Shown here: positions 18,078 to 26,932 of the stretch, piece by piece
Numbering within the stretch: the stretch's first letter is position 1
Layout of the letters: every line of letters starts with the position of its first letter
Source of the DNA: Chryseobacterium sp.
GTDB taxonomy: Bacteria; Bacteroidota; Bacteroidia; Flavobacteriales; Weeksellaceae
Direction: 5' to 3'
DNA length: 64,000 bases
Assembly (NCBI RefSeq): GCF_019236175.1
Contig: NZ_JAFAJM010000005.1
Span: forward strand, 248,001 to 312,000
Made by a program: the position numbers and the translations under genes
Notes under the pieces: generated by a model
The model's input: only the letters and a program-made list of their open reading frames with translations
Told to the model about the DNA's origin: nothing
The model's database searches: none

Positions 18078-18908
18078 ATGTCAGAAATCATCGTGCTCTT
18101 CCTTGGTGCAATTTCCGCTGGTCTTTTAGGTTCACTTACGGGTTTAGGAGGAGGAGTTATTATCATTCCTTTATTAACGCTGGGTTTCGGCGTTCCAATG
18201 CATTACGCAATCGGTGCTTCACTGATCTCTGTGATCGGAACTTCTTCGGGTGCAGCTGTCGCTTTCGTTAAAGAAGGTTTTACCAATATGAGAATCGGAA
18301 TGTTTCTCGAAATAGCAACCACTGCCGGAGCAATTATCGGAGCTTTAGTTTCGGGAATGCTTAACCCTAATACAATTGGAATTATTTTCGCAAGTATTCT
18401 TCTTTTGACTGTTATTTTAAATCTTAAAGGAAAGCCTGATCACCAGGAACCTTTAATAAAAGGAAGTCTGGAAGAAAGGCTGAAACTTCACGGAACTTTT
18501 CCTGATAAGGGAATTTTAAAAAGTTATTCTGCAAGAAATACCGTTCCCGGATTTTTAATGATGATGTTTGCCGGTGCTATGTCCGGACTTCTTGGAATAG
18601 GTTCCGGAGCCCTGAAAGTACTGGCTATGGATAATATGATGAAATTACCTTTTAAAGTTTCTACAACCACCAGTAATTTCATGATCGGAGTAACGGCAGT
18701 TGCCAGTGCACTGATCTACTTTCAGCGGGGAGAAATTATTCCGGTTATTGTAGCACCTGTACTGATAGGTGTGGTTATCGGAAGTTTCATCGGTTCTAAA
18801 ACACTGATGGTATCAAAAACAAAAAAACTTAAAGTATTTTTTGCGATTGTGATCACCATCCTTTCCATTTATATGATGTATAACGGTATCAACAAAAGCT
18901 TCAGATAA
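18078..18908 (+). CDS. TauE/SafE-family sulfite/organosulfonate exporter-like protein
   Basis: 276-residue membrane protein with about eight helices in two repeats. Each repeat opens with a glycine-rich motif: LTGLGGGVIIIPLLTLGFG (about residues 21-39) and SGLLGIGSGALKVLAMDNMMKLP (about 171-193). The family exports sulfite, sulfoacetate or similar anions. The gene overlaps the next, a DUF1634 gene, by one base; this pairing is common in bacteria and suggests the two work together. Confidence 0.88.
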   Translation: MSEIIVLFLGAISAGLLGSLTGLGGGVIIIPLLTLGFGVPMHYAIGASLISVIGTSSGAAVAFVKEGFTNMRIGMFLEIATTAGAIIGALVSGMLNPNTIGIIFASILLLTVILNLKGKPDHQEPLIKGSLEERLKLHGTFPDKGILKSYSARNTVPGFLMMMFAGAMSGLLGIGSGALKVLAMDNMMKLPFKVSTTTSNFMIGVTAVASALIYFQRGEIIPVIVAPVLIGVVIGSFIGSKTLMVSKTKKLKVFFAIVITILSIYMMYNGINKSFR

Positions 18909-19291
18909 TGAAAAAGAATTTTACAGATGTTGATCTGAATCGCTCCGTAGGAAATCTTCTCAGATTAGGAGTTATTTTATCGGTAGCCACTTCATTAATA
19001 GGGTTTGTCAAGTTATTTGTTGAAGGTTTTGAAATGCCTAAAAAATACAGCAGCCTGAATGTAGGAACTTCTTCCGAAAAAGTATGGAGCCATTTCTGGG
19101 ATTCTTTATGTAAAGGAGAAGGCTCTGCAATTATTCAGCTGGGAATTCTTTTGTTGATTTTCACCCCTTTGATGCGGATTGTTTTTGCATTAATAGGGTA
19201 TTTAAAAGAAAAAGACTACGTATATGTAGTCATTTCTTCTATCGTTTTAACCATTATGGCTGTAAGTTTTTTTGCAGGCTACGCCCACTAG
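18908..19291 (+). CDS. DUF1634 membrane protein
   Basis: 127 residues with three hydrophobic segments (about 16-37, 75-98, 104-125). DUF1634 proteins usually sit next to TauE/SafE exporters, as here, where the start codon shares one base with the preceding stop codon. A helper or regulatory subunit of the exporter is likely but unproven. The convergent VOC gene begins 3 bases downstream, with no room for a terminator. Confidence 0.82.
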   Translation: MKKNFTDVDLNRSVGNLLRLGVILSVATSLIGFVKLFVEGFEMPKKYSSLNVGTSSEKVWSHFWDSLCKGEGSAIIQLGILLLIFTPLMRIVFALIGYLKEKDYVYVVISSIVLTIMAVSFFAGYAH

Positions 19292-19294
19292 ATT

Positions 19295-19678
19295 TTACAT
19301 TTCATAAAACTCCAGCGGGAGCTGATCCGGATCCTGGGTAAAGAAGAATTCTTTTCCGGTGAATTCATCTATACGAATTTCTTCACAATCCAGTCCTTTG
19401 CCTATTAGTTCTGCACGTTTTTCAGATACATTTTCCACGGAAAAAGCAAGATGCCTCAAGCCACATGCTTCAGGACGTGAAGCTCTTTTTGGCGGATCAG
19501 GAAAAGAAAACAGCTCTATAACGTAATGATCCCCGATCGCCAAATCCAGCTTATAAGACTGCCTCTCTTCACGATACACTTCCCTGATTACATTTAAGTT
19601 TAAAATCTCTGTATAAAATTTTTTTGAAACGGTATAATCCGAGCAGATAATCGCAATATGATGGATTTTCATCTTCAT
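19295..19678 (-). CDS. VOC-family metalloprotein (GloA2/YaeR-like)
   Basis: 127-residue single-domain glyoxalase-fold protein, closely patterned on E. coli YaeR. The four expected metal ligands are visible: HHIAIICSDY (His about residue 5), VIELFSFP (Glu about 55), GLRHLAFSV (His about 75) and LPLEFYEM (Glu about 124). YaeR-like proteins resemble lactoylglutathione lyase but their substrate is not established. The ATG at 19672 (MKIHHIA) is an equally good start. Confidence 0.85.
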   Translation of the reverse strand: MKMKIHHIAIICSDYTVSKKFYTEILNLNVIREVYREERQSYKLDLAIGDHYVIELFSFPDPPKRASRPEACGLRHLAFSVENVSEKRAELIGKGLDCEEIRIDEFTGKEFFFTQDPDQLPLEFYEM

Positions 19679-19716
19679 TTTTTTATTTTTTTTAAATTCG
19701 TTGTCTATTTAATTCT

Positions 19717-20157
19717 TCATTTTATTTCTCTGCAATTATCTTTTCTTCTGGTATCAATAATATACTGGATTTTCCACTCGTTATTCTGTTTTACCAGCTG
19801 AAAGCTATTGGCTCCGCAATGTGAGAGGTTGTCTTTCCTATAAAAAGAATAGGGTGTAAATACACTCGCCAGATTTCCATCCGTATGAATAGCCTCTATA
19901 TGAATTCTTTCATCAAGATCTCCTTTCGTAAATTTGGAAACCGAGGCAATGAAATCCTGTATATTGTCACTTTTTACAATACCCTCTTTTGTTACCGTCT
20001 GAAGAATTGCATTTTCAGTAAAAACAGATTTCAGCAAAACAGGATCTGCATTTTTCATTGCAAGAAACAGGTTACGGACAGGTTTTTCAATATCCTGATT
20101 CTGCTGACTGAAACAGAGCGTACTGAATAACAAAAGAATTCCGCCAGTTTTATTCAT
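19717..20157 (-). CDS. Secreted NTF2-like (SnoaL/DUF4440-type) protein
   Basis: 146 residues. A signal peptide (MNKTGGILLLFSTLCFSQ) is followed by a cone-shaped NTF2-like domain (PVRNLFLAMKNADPVLLKSV, FTENAILQTV, NSFQLVKQNNEWKIQYIID). The longer frame back to 20232 adds residues before the signal peptide, so the ATG at 20157 was chosen. Such domains bind small hydrophobic ligands or act as isomerases; no specific role can be named. The neighbours are unrelated. Confidence 0.75.
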   Translation of the reverse strand: MNKTGGILLLFSTLCFSQQNQDIEKPVRNLFLAMKNADPVLLKSVFTENAILQTVTKEGIVKSDNIQDFIASVSKFTKGDLDERIHIEAIHTDGNLASVFTPYSFYRKDNLSHCGANSFQLVKQNNEWKIQYIIDTRRKDNCREIK

Positions 20158-20311
20158 AAGATAAGTTTTACAGATTGAATTGGATGAATAAAAATAGGAA
20201 AAATAAAGGATATGCCTGTTTGAAATTATCAATCATTGCCCTATTCTGAATCTGTATTTTTATAATTTCAGAAAAACAGATTGTTCCGTAGAATTACGGC
20301 TATTCTTTAAA

Positions 20312-20337
20312 ATAAAAAAGTGGGTTAAAACCCACTT
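20312..20337 (-). terminator. Terminator after mvaD
   Basis: AAGTGGGTT / AACCCACTT, 9-bp stem with a 2-base loop. On the minus strand the stem runs straight into TTTTTTATT, 23 bases after the mvaD stop. Confidence 0.8.
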
Positions 20338-20359
20338 CTATTGAATATCATTTTCTTTT

Positions 20360-21418
20360 TTAAAATCTCATCACATCCTTTACCACTCCGTTCTTCTGTG
20401 TGTGTTGTAATAATTCTGTTTCAATAAATTTTTTAATTTCATCTTCAGAATTATTATCCGGGAACAGCAAGTGAATGTTGGCTCCTGCATCCAGAGTGAA
20501 GAAGAGCGGCAATCCGGTTTCTTTCCTGAAATCCCAGATTTTATTGATTACTTCTAATGTTCCTGTCTTCATCAGAATAAATGCGGGATCACTCATCATC
20601 ATCATGGCGTGAAGTGTAAGGGCTTCGTGTTCTACCAGTTTTATAAATTGTTCCAGATCTCCGTTTTTCAGGATTTCTTTCATCGGAACGAAATTTTCCC
20701 GTGCTTCCTGAAATCTTCTTTCCGCATAAGGGTTGGTTTTCATTAAACCATGTCCTACTGTTGAAGATACACTTTTCTGGCCCTCATGAATGAGCAACAC
20801 CCAGTCATTGAAATTCTTAAACACCTCATGAATTTCTGTATCAGGATACGGAACAGCAAACAAATCTGAACTTCCTGTAACCTCATCTGTTTCTCCCCAT
20901 ACCACGAGTCCGTTATATAAACTTCTGCAGGCACTTCCACTTCCAAGTCTTGCCAGAAATGAAGCTTTTCTCAATGATTCTTCATCAGAAGATTTATCTG
21001 TAAATAGTGTATCCAGACTCATCAGGCATTTTGCAATGGCTCCAAATCCTGAAGCTGAACTTGCAATCCCGGAACTGTGAGGAAAAGTATTTTCGGTTCT
21101 GATGATATATTTCCCCTGCAAAATCCATGGCAGATACTGTTCAATATTTCTGAAATATTTTTCAATTTTTTCAGCAAACTTCACTTCTTCATTTCCGGCC
21201 AGAAAAGTCTGAACAGAAAACGGCTCATAGGCTAAAAACTCAATGCTGGTATTCGTTTTACAGTGATTCAGAGTATAGCTGATACTTGGGTTTGCCGGAA
21301 TCTGATCTGCATACTTTCCCCAATATTTAATAAGAGCAATATTGGAAGGACAGCTTTCCGAAACGGTCTGCGTATGAATTGTAAAATTTGGGGTTCCTGT
21401 AAATTCTTGTGTTGTCAT
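20360..21418 (-). CDS. mvaD: Diphosphomevalonate decarboxylase
   Basis: 352-residue GHMP-superfamily enzyme. It decarboxylates mevalonate 5-diphosphate to isopentenyl diphosphate with ATP, the last step of the mevalonate route used by Flavobacteriia. Key stretches are SNIALIKYWGK (about residues 20-30), the ATP-binding glycine/serine loop PHSSGIASSASGFGA (about 112-126), and FFTLDAGANIHLL (about 306-318), which holds the conserved catalytic Asp. It lies 113 bases downstream of the acyl-CoA ligase gene with a hairpin between. No other mevalonate gene is in the window. Confidence 0.95.
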   Translation of the reverse strand: MTTQEFTGTPNFTIHTQTVSESCPSNIALIKYWGKYADQIPANPSISYTLNHCKTNTSIEFLAYEPFSVQTFLAGNEEVKFAEKIEKYFRNIEQYLPWILQGKYIIRTENTFPHSSGIASSASGFGAIAKCLMSLDTLFTDKSSDEESLRKASFLARLGSGSACRSLYNGLVVWGETDEVTGSSDLFAVPYPDTEIHEVFKNFNDWVLLIHEGQKSVSSTVGHGLMKTNPYAERRFQEARENFVPMKEILKNGDLEQFIKLVEHEALTLHAMMMMSDPAFILMKTGTLEVINKIWDFRKETGLPLFFTLDAGANIHLLFPDNNSEDEIKKFIETELLQHTQKNGVVKDVMRF

Positions 21419-21466
21419 TGTTTATTTTAAGTGATAAAACCTGATATCCGTTTTTTTATAAAGATT

Positions 21467-21517
21467 AACTCAGAATATTTTCGAAAGTCTTTTAAGAACT
21501 AATGATATTTCTGAGTT
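21467..21517. repeat. Inverted repeat between acyl-CoA ligase and mvaD genes
   Basis: AACTCAGAATAT (21467-21478) pairs with ATATTTCTGAGTT (21505-21517), a 12-bp stem with one bulged base and a 26-base loop. Neither side has a strong T run, so termination is uncertain. Confidence 0.4.
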
Positions 21518-21531
21518 TACAAGTTTTATTA

Positions 21532-23301
21532 TTAATACATCTTCTCTATTATATCTGCATATTTTTTCAATACTACATTTCTCTTAACCTTCAGGGTTGG
21601 GGTAATTTCTCCTGTATTGATATCAAATTCTGCAGGCATCAGGGTAAATTTCTTCACTTTCTCATAATCAGCCAGATGACTCTGGAGTTCTTTTACTTTC
21701 TCTTTGTAAAAACCGATGACTTTATCATTTTTAACCATTTCTTCCCAATTAGTAAACGGAATATTATGATTCTTAATAAAGTCATGTAGGAATTCAAAGT
21801 TCGGAACAATTAAAGCAGACACAAACTGACGTCCTTCTGCGATCAGCATAATCTGCTGGATAAAATTATTATTGGTCAGAAGGTTTTCAATCTGTTGCGG
21901 AGCAATATATTTTCCATTGGAAGTTTTCATCAGATCCTTAATACGGTCCGTAATAATGAGGTTTCCTTTTTCATCAAATTTCCCTGCATCACCGGTTTTA
22001 AACCATCCGTCTTCTGTAAATACTTTTTGTGTTTCCTCTGGTTTATTATAGTATCCTTTCATGATACCATTTCCTTTTGCCTGAATTTCGTCATTTTCTC
22101 CGATACGAAGTTCTACTCCCGGAAGAGGTTTCCCGCTTGTACCATGCTCGAAATGCGTTAGAGGAAAAAGAGTTAGTGTAGCCGTAGTTTCCGTCAAACC
22201 GTATCCTACGGTAACATGAATTCCTACTGATTCAAAGAATTTGGTTACTTCAGGAGACAGAGATGCCCCACCACAAGGTAAGAACCATAGTCTTCCGCCC
22301 ATTTTTTCTTTAATTTTACTGAAAACAAGGGTATCTGCAACTGATGCTTTTATTTTTAATCCCAGTGGAATTGTTTTTTCATTTCTTCTGAGTTCTGCTG
22401 TTTCCCATCCTGTTTTCAAAGCCCAGTTAAAGATTTTTTTCTTTAATGGTGAGCTTTCTTCTGCTTTTTCCAGGACACCGGCGTATACCTTCTGGAAAAA
22501 TCTCGGTACCGCACACATCGTTGTAGGTTTTACTTCTTCCAGTGCCTTTGCTACATTTTTCGGATCTTCAAGGAAATATACCCTTGCTCCTCCATACAGG
22601 CAAAGAAGACTCCAGCTTCTTTCAAAAACATGGCTAAGTGGCAGAAATGCCAATGAAAGTTCTTCTTCAAAATTTTTAAACTTAAAAAATTCAAAATGTG
22701 AATCAAAAGCTTTGATAAAGTTTCCATGAGTAAGCATTACTCCTTTCGGTGTACCTGTTGTTCCCGAAGTATAAATCAGTGTTGCAGTATCATCATATTC
22801 TCTTTTACAGATTTCCAGCTTTGGAGAGGCTTTTGCAACAAAATCCTCAAGATAAAAACTGTTGAATTCTTTCTTGATCCAGGCGGCTTTCTTGGAAACA
22901 ACAATCGTTTCAAGAGTATTTTCTTCTTTTTGTAAAATGTCAAGACAGGCGTCATACTGAGCCTGATTTCCTACCAGAACCACTTTGGATCCGGAATCAT
23001 TGAGGATATACTCTGCCTGTTCTGCATTATTGGTTGAGTAAATAGGGACAGTAATAGCTCCGATGGCCATGGTAGCCAGATCAAAGATCATCCATTCAGA
23101 AGAGTTATCCGAATAGATGGCTACTCTGTCTCCTTCCTGAACTCCGGCTTCCTGTAATGCGTTAGCTGCTTTAAAAACAATCTCACTGAATTTTTTCCAG
23201 CTCAGCTCTTTCCAGGCTTCATCTTTCTTTTTAAAGCCAATAGCAGCTTTTACAGGGTGTTTTTCTACATTTTTAAGGATAATTGCCTCTGCCAGATTCA
23301 T
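21532..23301 (-). CDS. Long-chain acyl-CoA synthetase (AMP-binding)
   Basis: 589-residue adenylating enzyme that activates fatty acids to acyl-CoA via acyl-AMP. The P-loop-like motif LIYTSGTTGTPKGVMLTHGN (about residues 173-192), the adenine motif GYGLTETTATL (about 376-386) and the hinge motif WFKTGDAGKFDEKGNLIITD (about 432-451) are typical of FadD15-like bacterial enzymes. The start overlaps the stop of the upstream reductase gene by 4 bases (ATGA), so the two are translationally coupled and probably act on related acyl substrates. Confidence 0.92.
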   Translation of the reverse strand: MNLAEAIILKNVEKHPVKAAIGFKKKDEAWKELSWKKFSEIVFKAANALQEAGVQEGDRVAIYSDNSSEWMIFDLATMAIGAITVPIYSTNNAEQAEYILNDSGSKVVLVGNQAQYDACLDILQKEENTLETIVVSKKAAWIKKEFNSFYLEDFVAKASPKLEICKREYDDTATLIYTSGTTGTPKGVMLTHGNFIKAFDSHFEFFKFKNFEEELSLAFLPLSHVFERSWSLLCLYGGARVYFLEDPKNVAKALEEVKPTTMCAVPRFFQKVYAGVLEKAEESSPLKKKIFNWALKTGWETAELRRNEKTIPLGLKIKASVADTLVFSKIKEKMGGRLWFLPCGGASLSPEVTKFFESVGIHVTVGYGLTETTATLTLFPLTHFEHGTSGKPLPGVELRIGENDEIQAKGNGIMKGYYNKPEETQKVFTEDGWFKTGDAGKFDEKGNLIITDRIKDLMKTSNGKYIAPQQIENLLTNNNFIQQIMLIAEGRQFVSALIVPNFEFLHDFIKNHNIPFTNWEEMVKNDKVIGFYKEKVKELQSHLADYEKVKKFTLMPAEFDINTGEITPTLKVKRNVVLKKYADIIEKMY

Positions 23302-24311
23302 TTCTTCAGCTTTTTGTCGTTAATATAATTATTCAGGTGAAAGTCTATACTTTCTTGTACGGGAATAAACTGATAATTCAGTTTATCTTTAATTTTTTGG
23401 TTGGAAATAGTGTTGAATGAAGATATGGCTTCAATATTTGATTTGGTAACCATTTTCAGTTTCGGAATCAGCCATCCGAACAGGATATTCGCTGCTCTTC
23501 CAACGTTCAGTAAAGATTCGGAAAGTATTGTTGCGTCTTTAAGACCCAGTCTTGTTCTGACCTGCTTTGCCAGTTCAGCATATCTTTTATTCTCAGAAAC
23601 GATGATAAAACGTTCTCCGAAAATATTATTTTCTAGTAATTCTACAGCGATTTTTGCCACGTCTCTTACATCCACATATGCGGAACCGCCTGCAAATGTA
23701 AAGCTGTTGTCTTCAAAAGTAGAAAAAAGCTCTCCGCTGCTTTGAGTCCAGTTACCACTTCCTATAATCATTCCCGGATTGATAATAGCCACATTTAATC
23801 CTTCAGCAGAGGCTCTCCATGCTTCCATTTCAGATAAATGTTTAGAAATCGCATAGGCTGAATGTTCTAGTTTAGGATTAAAATCAGAATCTTCGTCCAG
23901 CTCACCTTTTTCATTAAAGTTATCCAGAACGGCAACAGAGCTTACGTGCAGAAACTTCTTTACGTCAGAACCTTCACAGGCAAACAGAAGATTTTCCGTT
24001 CCTTTGATATTGGTATGATACATTTCTTTTTCATCTTTGGGATGAAAGCTTACTTTTGCGGCACAATGATATACCTCATCTACTCCTTTCAGTGCATCCT
24101 GGAGAGCATGAATATCATCGAAATCCACATTGACCCATTCGATCTTATTGAAAAAATCATCAGGGTTTTCTGTATAAAAGCTATAGGAATTCCTTACTTC
24201 GTTTAAATTACTTCCCGCTCTTTTGGAAGCCCGCACATTTTTCCCTCTTTTAAGAAGTTCCAGCACGATTATTCTTCCCAGAATACCGGTTGCACCCGTT
24301 ACAAAAACCAT
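23298..24311 (-). CDS. NAD-dependent epimerase/dehydratase-family (extended SDR) reductase
   Basis: 337 residues. The Rossmann motif GATGILG is at residues 6-12 and the catalytic YAISK at about 155-159, with the upstream Ser in VSSVAVLD (about 127-134). This extended SDR type includes dihydroflavonol-4-reductase-like and 3-beta-hydroxysteroid-dehydrogenase-like enzymes; the substrate is not predictable. It forms a coupled operon with the acyl-CoA ligase downstream. The 325-base gap upstream (24312-24636) contains the graspetide terminator but otherwise nothing recognisable. Confidence 0.82.
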   Translation of the reverse strand: MVFVTGATGILGRIIVLELLKRGKNVRASKRAGSNLNEVRNSYSFYTENPDDFFNKIEWVNVDFDDIHALQDALKGVDEVYHCAAKVSFHPKDEKEMYHTNIKGTENLLFACEGSDVKKFLHVSSVAVLDNFNEKGELDEDSDFNPKLEHSAYAISKHLSEMEAWRASAEGLNVAIINPGMIIGSGNWTQSSGELFSTFEDNSFTFAGGSAYVDVRDVAKIAVELLENNIFGERFIIVSENKRYAELAKQVRTRLGLKDATILSESLLNVGRAANILFGWLIPKLKMVTKSNIEAISSFNTISNQKIKDKLNYQFIPVQESIDFHLNNYINDKKLKK

Positions 24312-24573
24312 TAATTATATTACTTGATTGCTGACTAAAATATGACAATATTTTCTATCCGGCAATTCTTCATTCTTATCTGAAAGTTATATGAAAAACT
24401 GCTTTTGCAAATTTGCGATTTTTAAAGCATAATTCAATTTAATTTAACCAATATTATTATTTTGAAAACAAGAAATCCGAAGATCAAAGTTACCTCCTGT
24501 AAATTTTGAACCACAAAACCATAAAAGTTTTGAAAGACTTATTATAATCTCCTGTAGTTTCAATATGACAACA

Positions 24574-24616
24574 TAAAAAAGTCCTGAAATTTTAAACTAA
24601 AACCATCAGGACTTTT
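24574..24616 (-). terminator. Terminator of the graspetide operon
   Basis: AAAAGTCCTGA (24577-24587) pairs with TCAGGACTTTT (24606-24616), an 11-bp stem with an 18-base loop. On the minus strand it ends in a T run, 20 bases after the last ligase gene. Confidence 0.75.
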
Positions 24617-24636
24617 ATAAGAAAACAGCTTTTATT

Positions 24637-25641
24637 TTAAGCCATTACCATATTATTTCTTCTCGGTGCTTTATCGCAAAGTACATCTGCAATACTCTTG
24701 GAAATAAGATTGTCTTCTGTAAGATTGTCCAGCCAGAAAAACTCTCCCGCCGCATTGATCTCAATGAAATAATACTCATCATCAGGAGAGACAATGATGT
24801 CTATTGCACCATAATCTACATGATAAACATCCAGGAGTTCCAGTATTTTTTCCCCGATTTCTACCGGAAGTTCTGTCCTGATCCATTTGTTGATCAGATT
24901 GGCTCCGTCTTTTCTCCAGTCTACCTTTGCATCCTCAAATTGTTGGGAATCGATTTCAAATGCGTAAATATCACGTCCCACAACAGTAACTCTGAGTTCT
25001 CTTTTCTTCTCGATCATTCTTTGGAACTGCATCGGACAATACAACAGAGAGTCCAGCTCTTCCAGCTTATCTTCCCTCACTACATTAGTGAAAACTACAT
25101 TCTCTACTCCATTTTCATAAATAGCAAAACCTGTCTGCATTTTAGCTACAACATTCTGGTGGGTAAGAATAAATTTTCTGGCTTCTTCAGCGTTATTGGT
25201 AATACAGGTTTCCGGAACTTTAAATCCTATTTTATGAGCAATTTTCAGCTGTTCCTCTTTACTGTCCAGTCTCCTGTAAACACTCGGTTTTCCCAGAGAA
25301 TAAGCATCTACCGATTCAATAAAACCAAAAAGTGTATTTCGGATTTCTCCCATGGCTGGCCCATAAAACTTGGTATCCAGTTCTTCTTTAAGGCCAGTAC
25401 CTATATTATAGGCTCTTCTGTACCAGATGGCGGCAATATCATCCAGGCGATATTTTTTGTCGGCGGTTTCAAGAATAGTTGCCCATTCTCCGTCCTTGAA
25501 AACAGTGGACAATTTATTTTGTAAAGGGTATAAATCTACGTCAAAACGAATGACTTCACAATCATTTTTCTCAATATATTCCGTTACTTTTTCGATTGAG
25601 AAATTATCTTTAGTATGTGTTATAATTAAAATTTTATCCAT
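24637..25641 (-). CDS. Graspetide ATP-grasp ligase, MvdD/MdnC-like (ester-forming type)
   Basis: 334 residues. The N-terminus (ILIITHTKDNFSIEKVTEYI, then FDVDLYP at about 34-40) follows the MdnC/MvdD pattern. The ATP-grasp core follows, with AKMQTG and the metal-binding FIEINAAGEFFWLD (about 297-310). In microviridin pathways MdnC-type ligases form omega-ester bonds between Thr/Ser and Asp/Glu of the core. Its start overlaps the partner ligase gene by 8 bases. Assignment as the ester former rests on N-terminal resemblance and is moderately secure; ATP-grasp graspetide ligase itself is firm given the precursors. Confidence 0.88.
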   Translation of the reverse strand: MDKILIITHTKDNFSIEKVTEYIEKNDCEVIRFDVDLYPLQNKLSTVFKDGEWATILETADKKYRLDDIAAIWYRRAYNIGTGLKEELDTKFYGPAMGEIRNTLFGFIESVDAYSLGKPSVYRRLDSKEEQLKIAHKIGFKVPETCITNNAEEARKFILTHQNVVAKMQTGFAIYENGVENVVFTNVVREDKLEELDSLLYCPMQFQRMIEKKRELRVTVVGRDIYAFEIDSQQFEDAKVDWRKDGANLINKWIRTELPVEIGEKILELLDVYHVDYGAIDIIVSPDDEYYFIEINAAGEFFWLDNLTEDNLISKSIADVLCDKAPRRNNMVMA

Positions 25642-26590
25642 GGAAACTGATTCTTTTTATAAGATTGTCGGCAATTCTCTGTGCGATGGGAAAACCCAGC
25701 TCTTTTTGCAGCATTCCCCATTCTCCCTGCGGATTTACTTCCAGAAAATAATATCTTCCGTCTCTTCCTTTGATCACGTCTATCGCTCCTACATAAAGTC
25801 CCATTTCCTTCATCATGGAAGTCAGGTTTACTTTAACATCTTCCGGTAATTCATAAGCAGACCAGAAATAATCATGATGAACCACACGCCAGTCAACATG
25901 CTCAGAATTATTAATTTTACCCGTAAAAAATTCCCCATCCACATAAACAATTCTCAACTCATATTCTTTATCGATATAAGGCTGGAAAATCATCGGGCAG
26001 TAGGCGATATCTGAAATATATTCCAGTGTATCCTTTTCAATGACCATTGTAGAAACCTGATTCTCACCACTCATGGTTTTGGCTACTACATTATGAAGTT
26101 TAGCAATAGCTTTCCCATTGCAATACTGATGAAAAAAAGAGATTATGGTCTCTTCGTCATTAGAAAAAAGAGTTTTGGGGGTAATAAGATTGTTTTTTTG
26201 AGCCATTTTCAGCTGATACATTTTATTACCATCAGTTTTTTTCTCCTTTTCATAAGGATTAATCCATGGAATATTTTCTAAAATAGTAATCAGATTATAG
26301 CGTATACTTGCGTATTCCTGAAGATAAATTTTCTCATAATCTTCATCCAGCTCTTCCGGAATTCCTATTTTCCAGGCTTTTCTGTGCCATACCGCTTTAA
26401 TCTGATCTGAATGTAGGGTATGTCCAAACTCGTCTGTCAATTCAAATGAATTTTCATTGATATTGATTTTCTGAAGATGATTCAGCCGGTCGGAATTTAG
26501 TCTGAAATAAGGAATATTTTTAGAAGAGAGATACTCAAAAAAGAGGTCGATATTATAAAAATCCTGTGAATGAGTGATGCAGAGAATCAT
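25634..26590 (-). CDS. Graspetide ATP-grasp ligase, MvdC/MdnB-like (amide-forming type)
   Basis: 318 residues, paralogous to the downstream ligase. MILCITHSQDFYNIDLFFEY and FRLNSDRL (about 30-37) resemble MdnB/MvdC, which closes the Lys-to-acid omega-amide ring after ester formation. The C-terminal metal-binding stretch is YYFLEVNPQGEWGML (about 282-296). It is separated from the precursor genes by 77 bases holding a perfect 17-bp stem-loop. No acetyltransferase (MdnD) or ABC exporter (MdnE) is next to it, unlike cyanobacterial microviridin clusters. Confidence 0.87.
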   Translation of the reverse strand: MILCITHSQDFYNIDLFFEYLSSKNIPYFRLNSDRLNHLQKININENSFELTDEFGHTLHSDQIKAVWHRKAWKIGIPEELDEDYEKIYLQEYASIRYNLITILENIPWINPYEKEKKTDGNKMYQLKMAQKNNLITPKTLFSNDEETIISFFHQYCNGKAIAKLHNVVAKTMSGENQVSTMVIEKDTLEYISDIAYCPMIFQPYIDKEYELRIVYVDGEFFTGKINNSEHVDWRVVHHDYFWSAYELPEDVKVNLTSMMKEMGLYVGAIDVIKGRDGRYYFLEVNPQGEWGMLQKELGFPIAQRIADNLIKRISFHG

Positions 26591-26603
26591 TAGCCGTATT
26601 TAT

Positions 26604-26640
26604 TAAGAAAGGAAACTTAATGTTTAAGTTTCCTTTCTTA
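26604..26640. other. Stem-loop between graspetide precursor and ligase genes
   Basis: Perfect 17-bp inverted repeat (26604-26620 with 26624-26640) and a 3-base loop. It has no long T run on the minus strand, so it may act as a partial terminator or a 3' stabiliser that raises precursor mRNA over ligase mRNA. Confidence 0.7.
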
Positions 26641-26667
26641 TGATTTTGTTATTATACTTGATTTATA

Positions 26668-26886
26668 TTATACGTATTGAACATCATCATCACCATCGGA
26701 AGGATACTTCATCGTATGTTCCATATCTCCTGTTGCAGACGTTACATTGTCAACAATTGGTTTTGTAACGACATCTCTTTCAGGAATAGTGATATCCGTT
26801 CCTCCTTTTACGGTTTCAGGATCTTTGATTTGCTTTTCTAAGAATGATGCAAAAAACGGCTTCTTCTTTGAATTTTTATTTTCCAT
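26668..26886 (-). CDS. Graspetide (microviridin-like) precursor peptide B
   Basis: 72 residues. The leader contains PFFASFLEKQ (10-19), matching the PFFARFLE helix that microviridin ligases recognise. KGG at 27-29 is a double-glycine cleavage site. The C-terminus holds the core TMKYPSD (58-64) followed by GDDD. In microviridins the TxKYPSD Thr, Ser and Lys are joined to Asp and two Glu residues; here the two downstream positions are Asp (66 and 67). Its leader is nearly identical to that of the other precursor, so the two arose by duplication. Confidence 0.9.
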   Translation of the reverse strand: MENKNSKKKPFFASFLEKQIKDPETVKGGTDITIPERDVVTKPIVDNVTSATGDMEHTMKYPSDGDDDVQYV

Positions 26887-26932
26887 AATGATTTAGTTTT
26901 GACTTGATATATAATTGAATTTGTATCTGAAC

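Noticed and set aside
24820..25524. 234-residue plus-strand frame inside the MvdD-like ligase gene
   Set aside because: Antisense to a well-supported ATP-grasp gene; Cys/Phe-rich sequence typical of reverse-frame translation.
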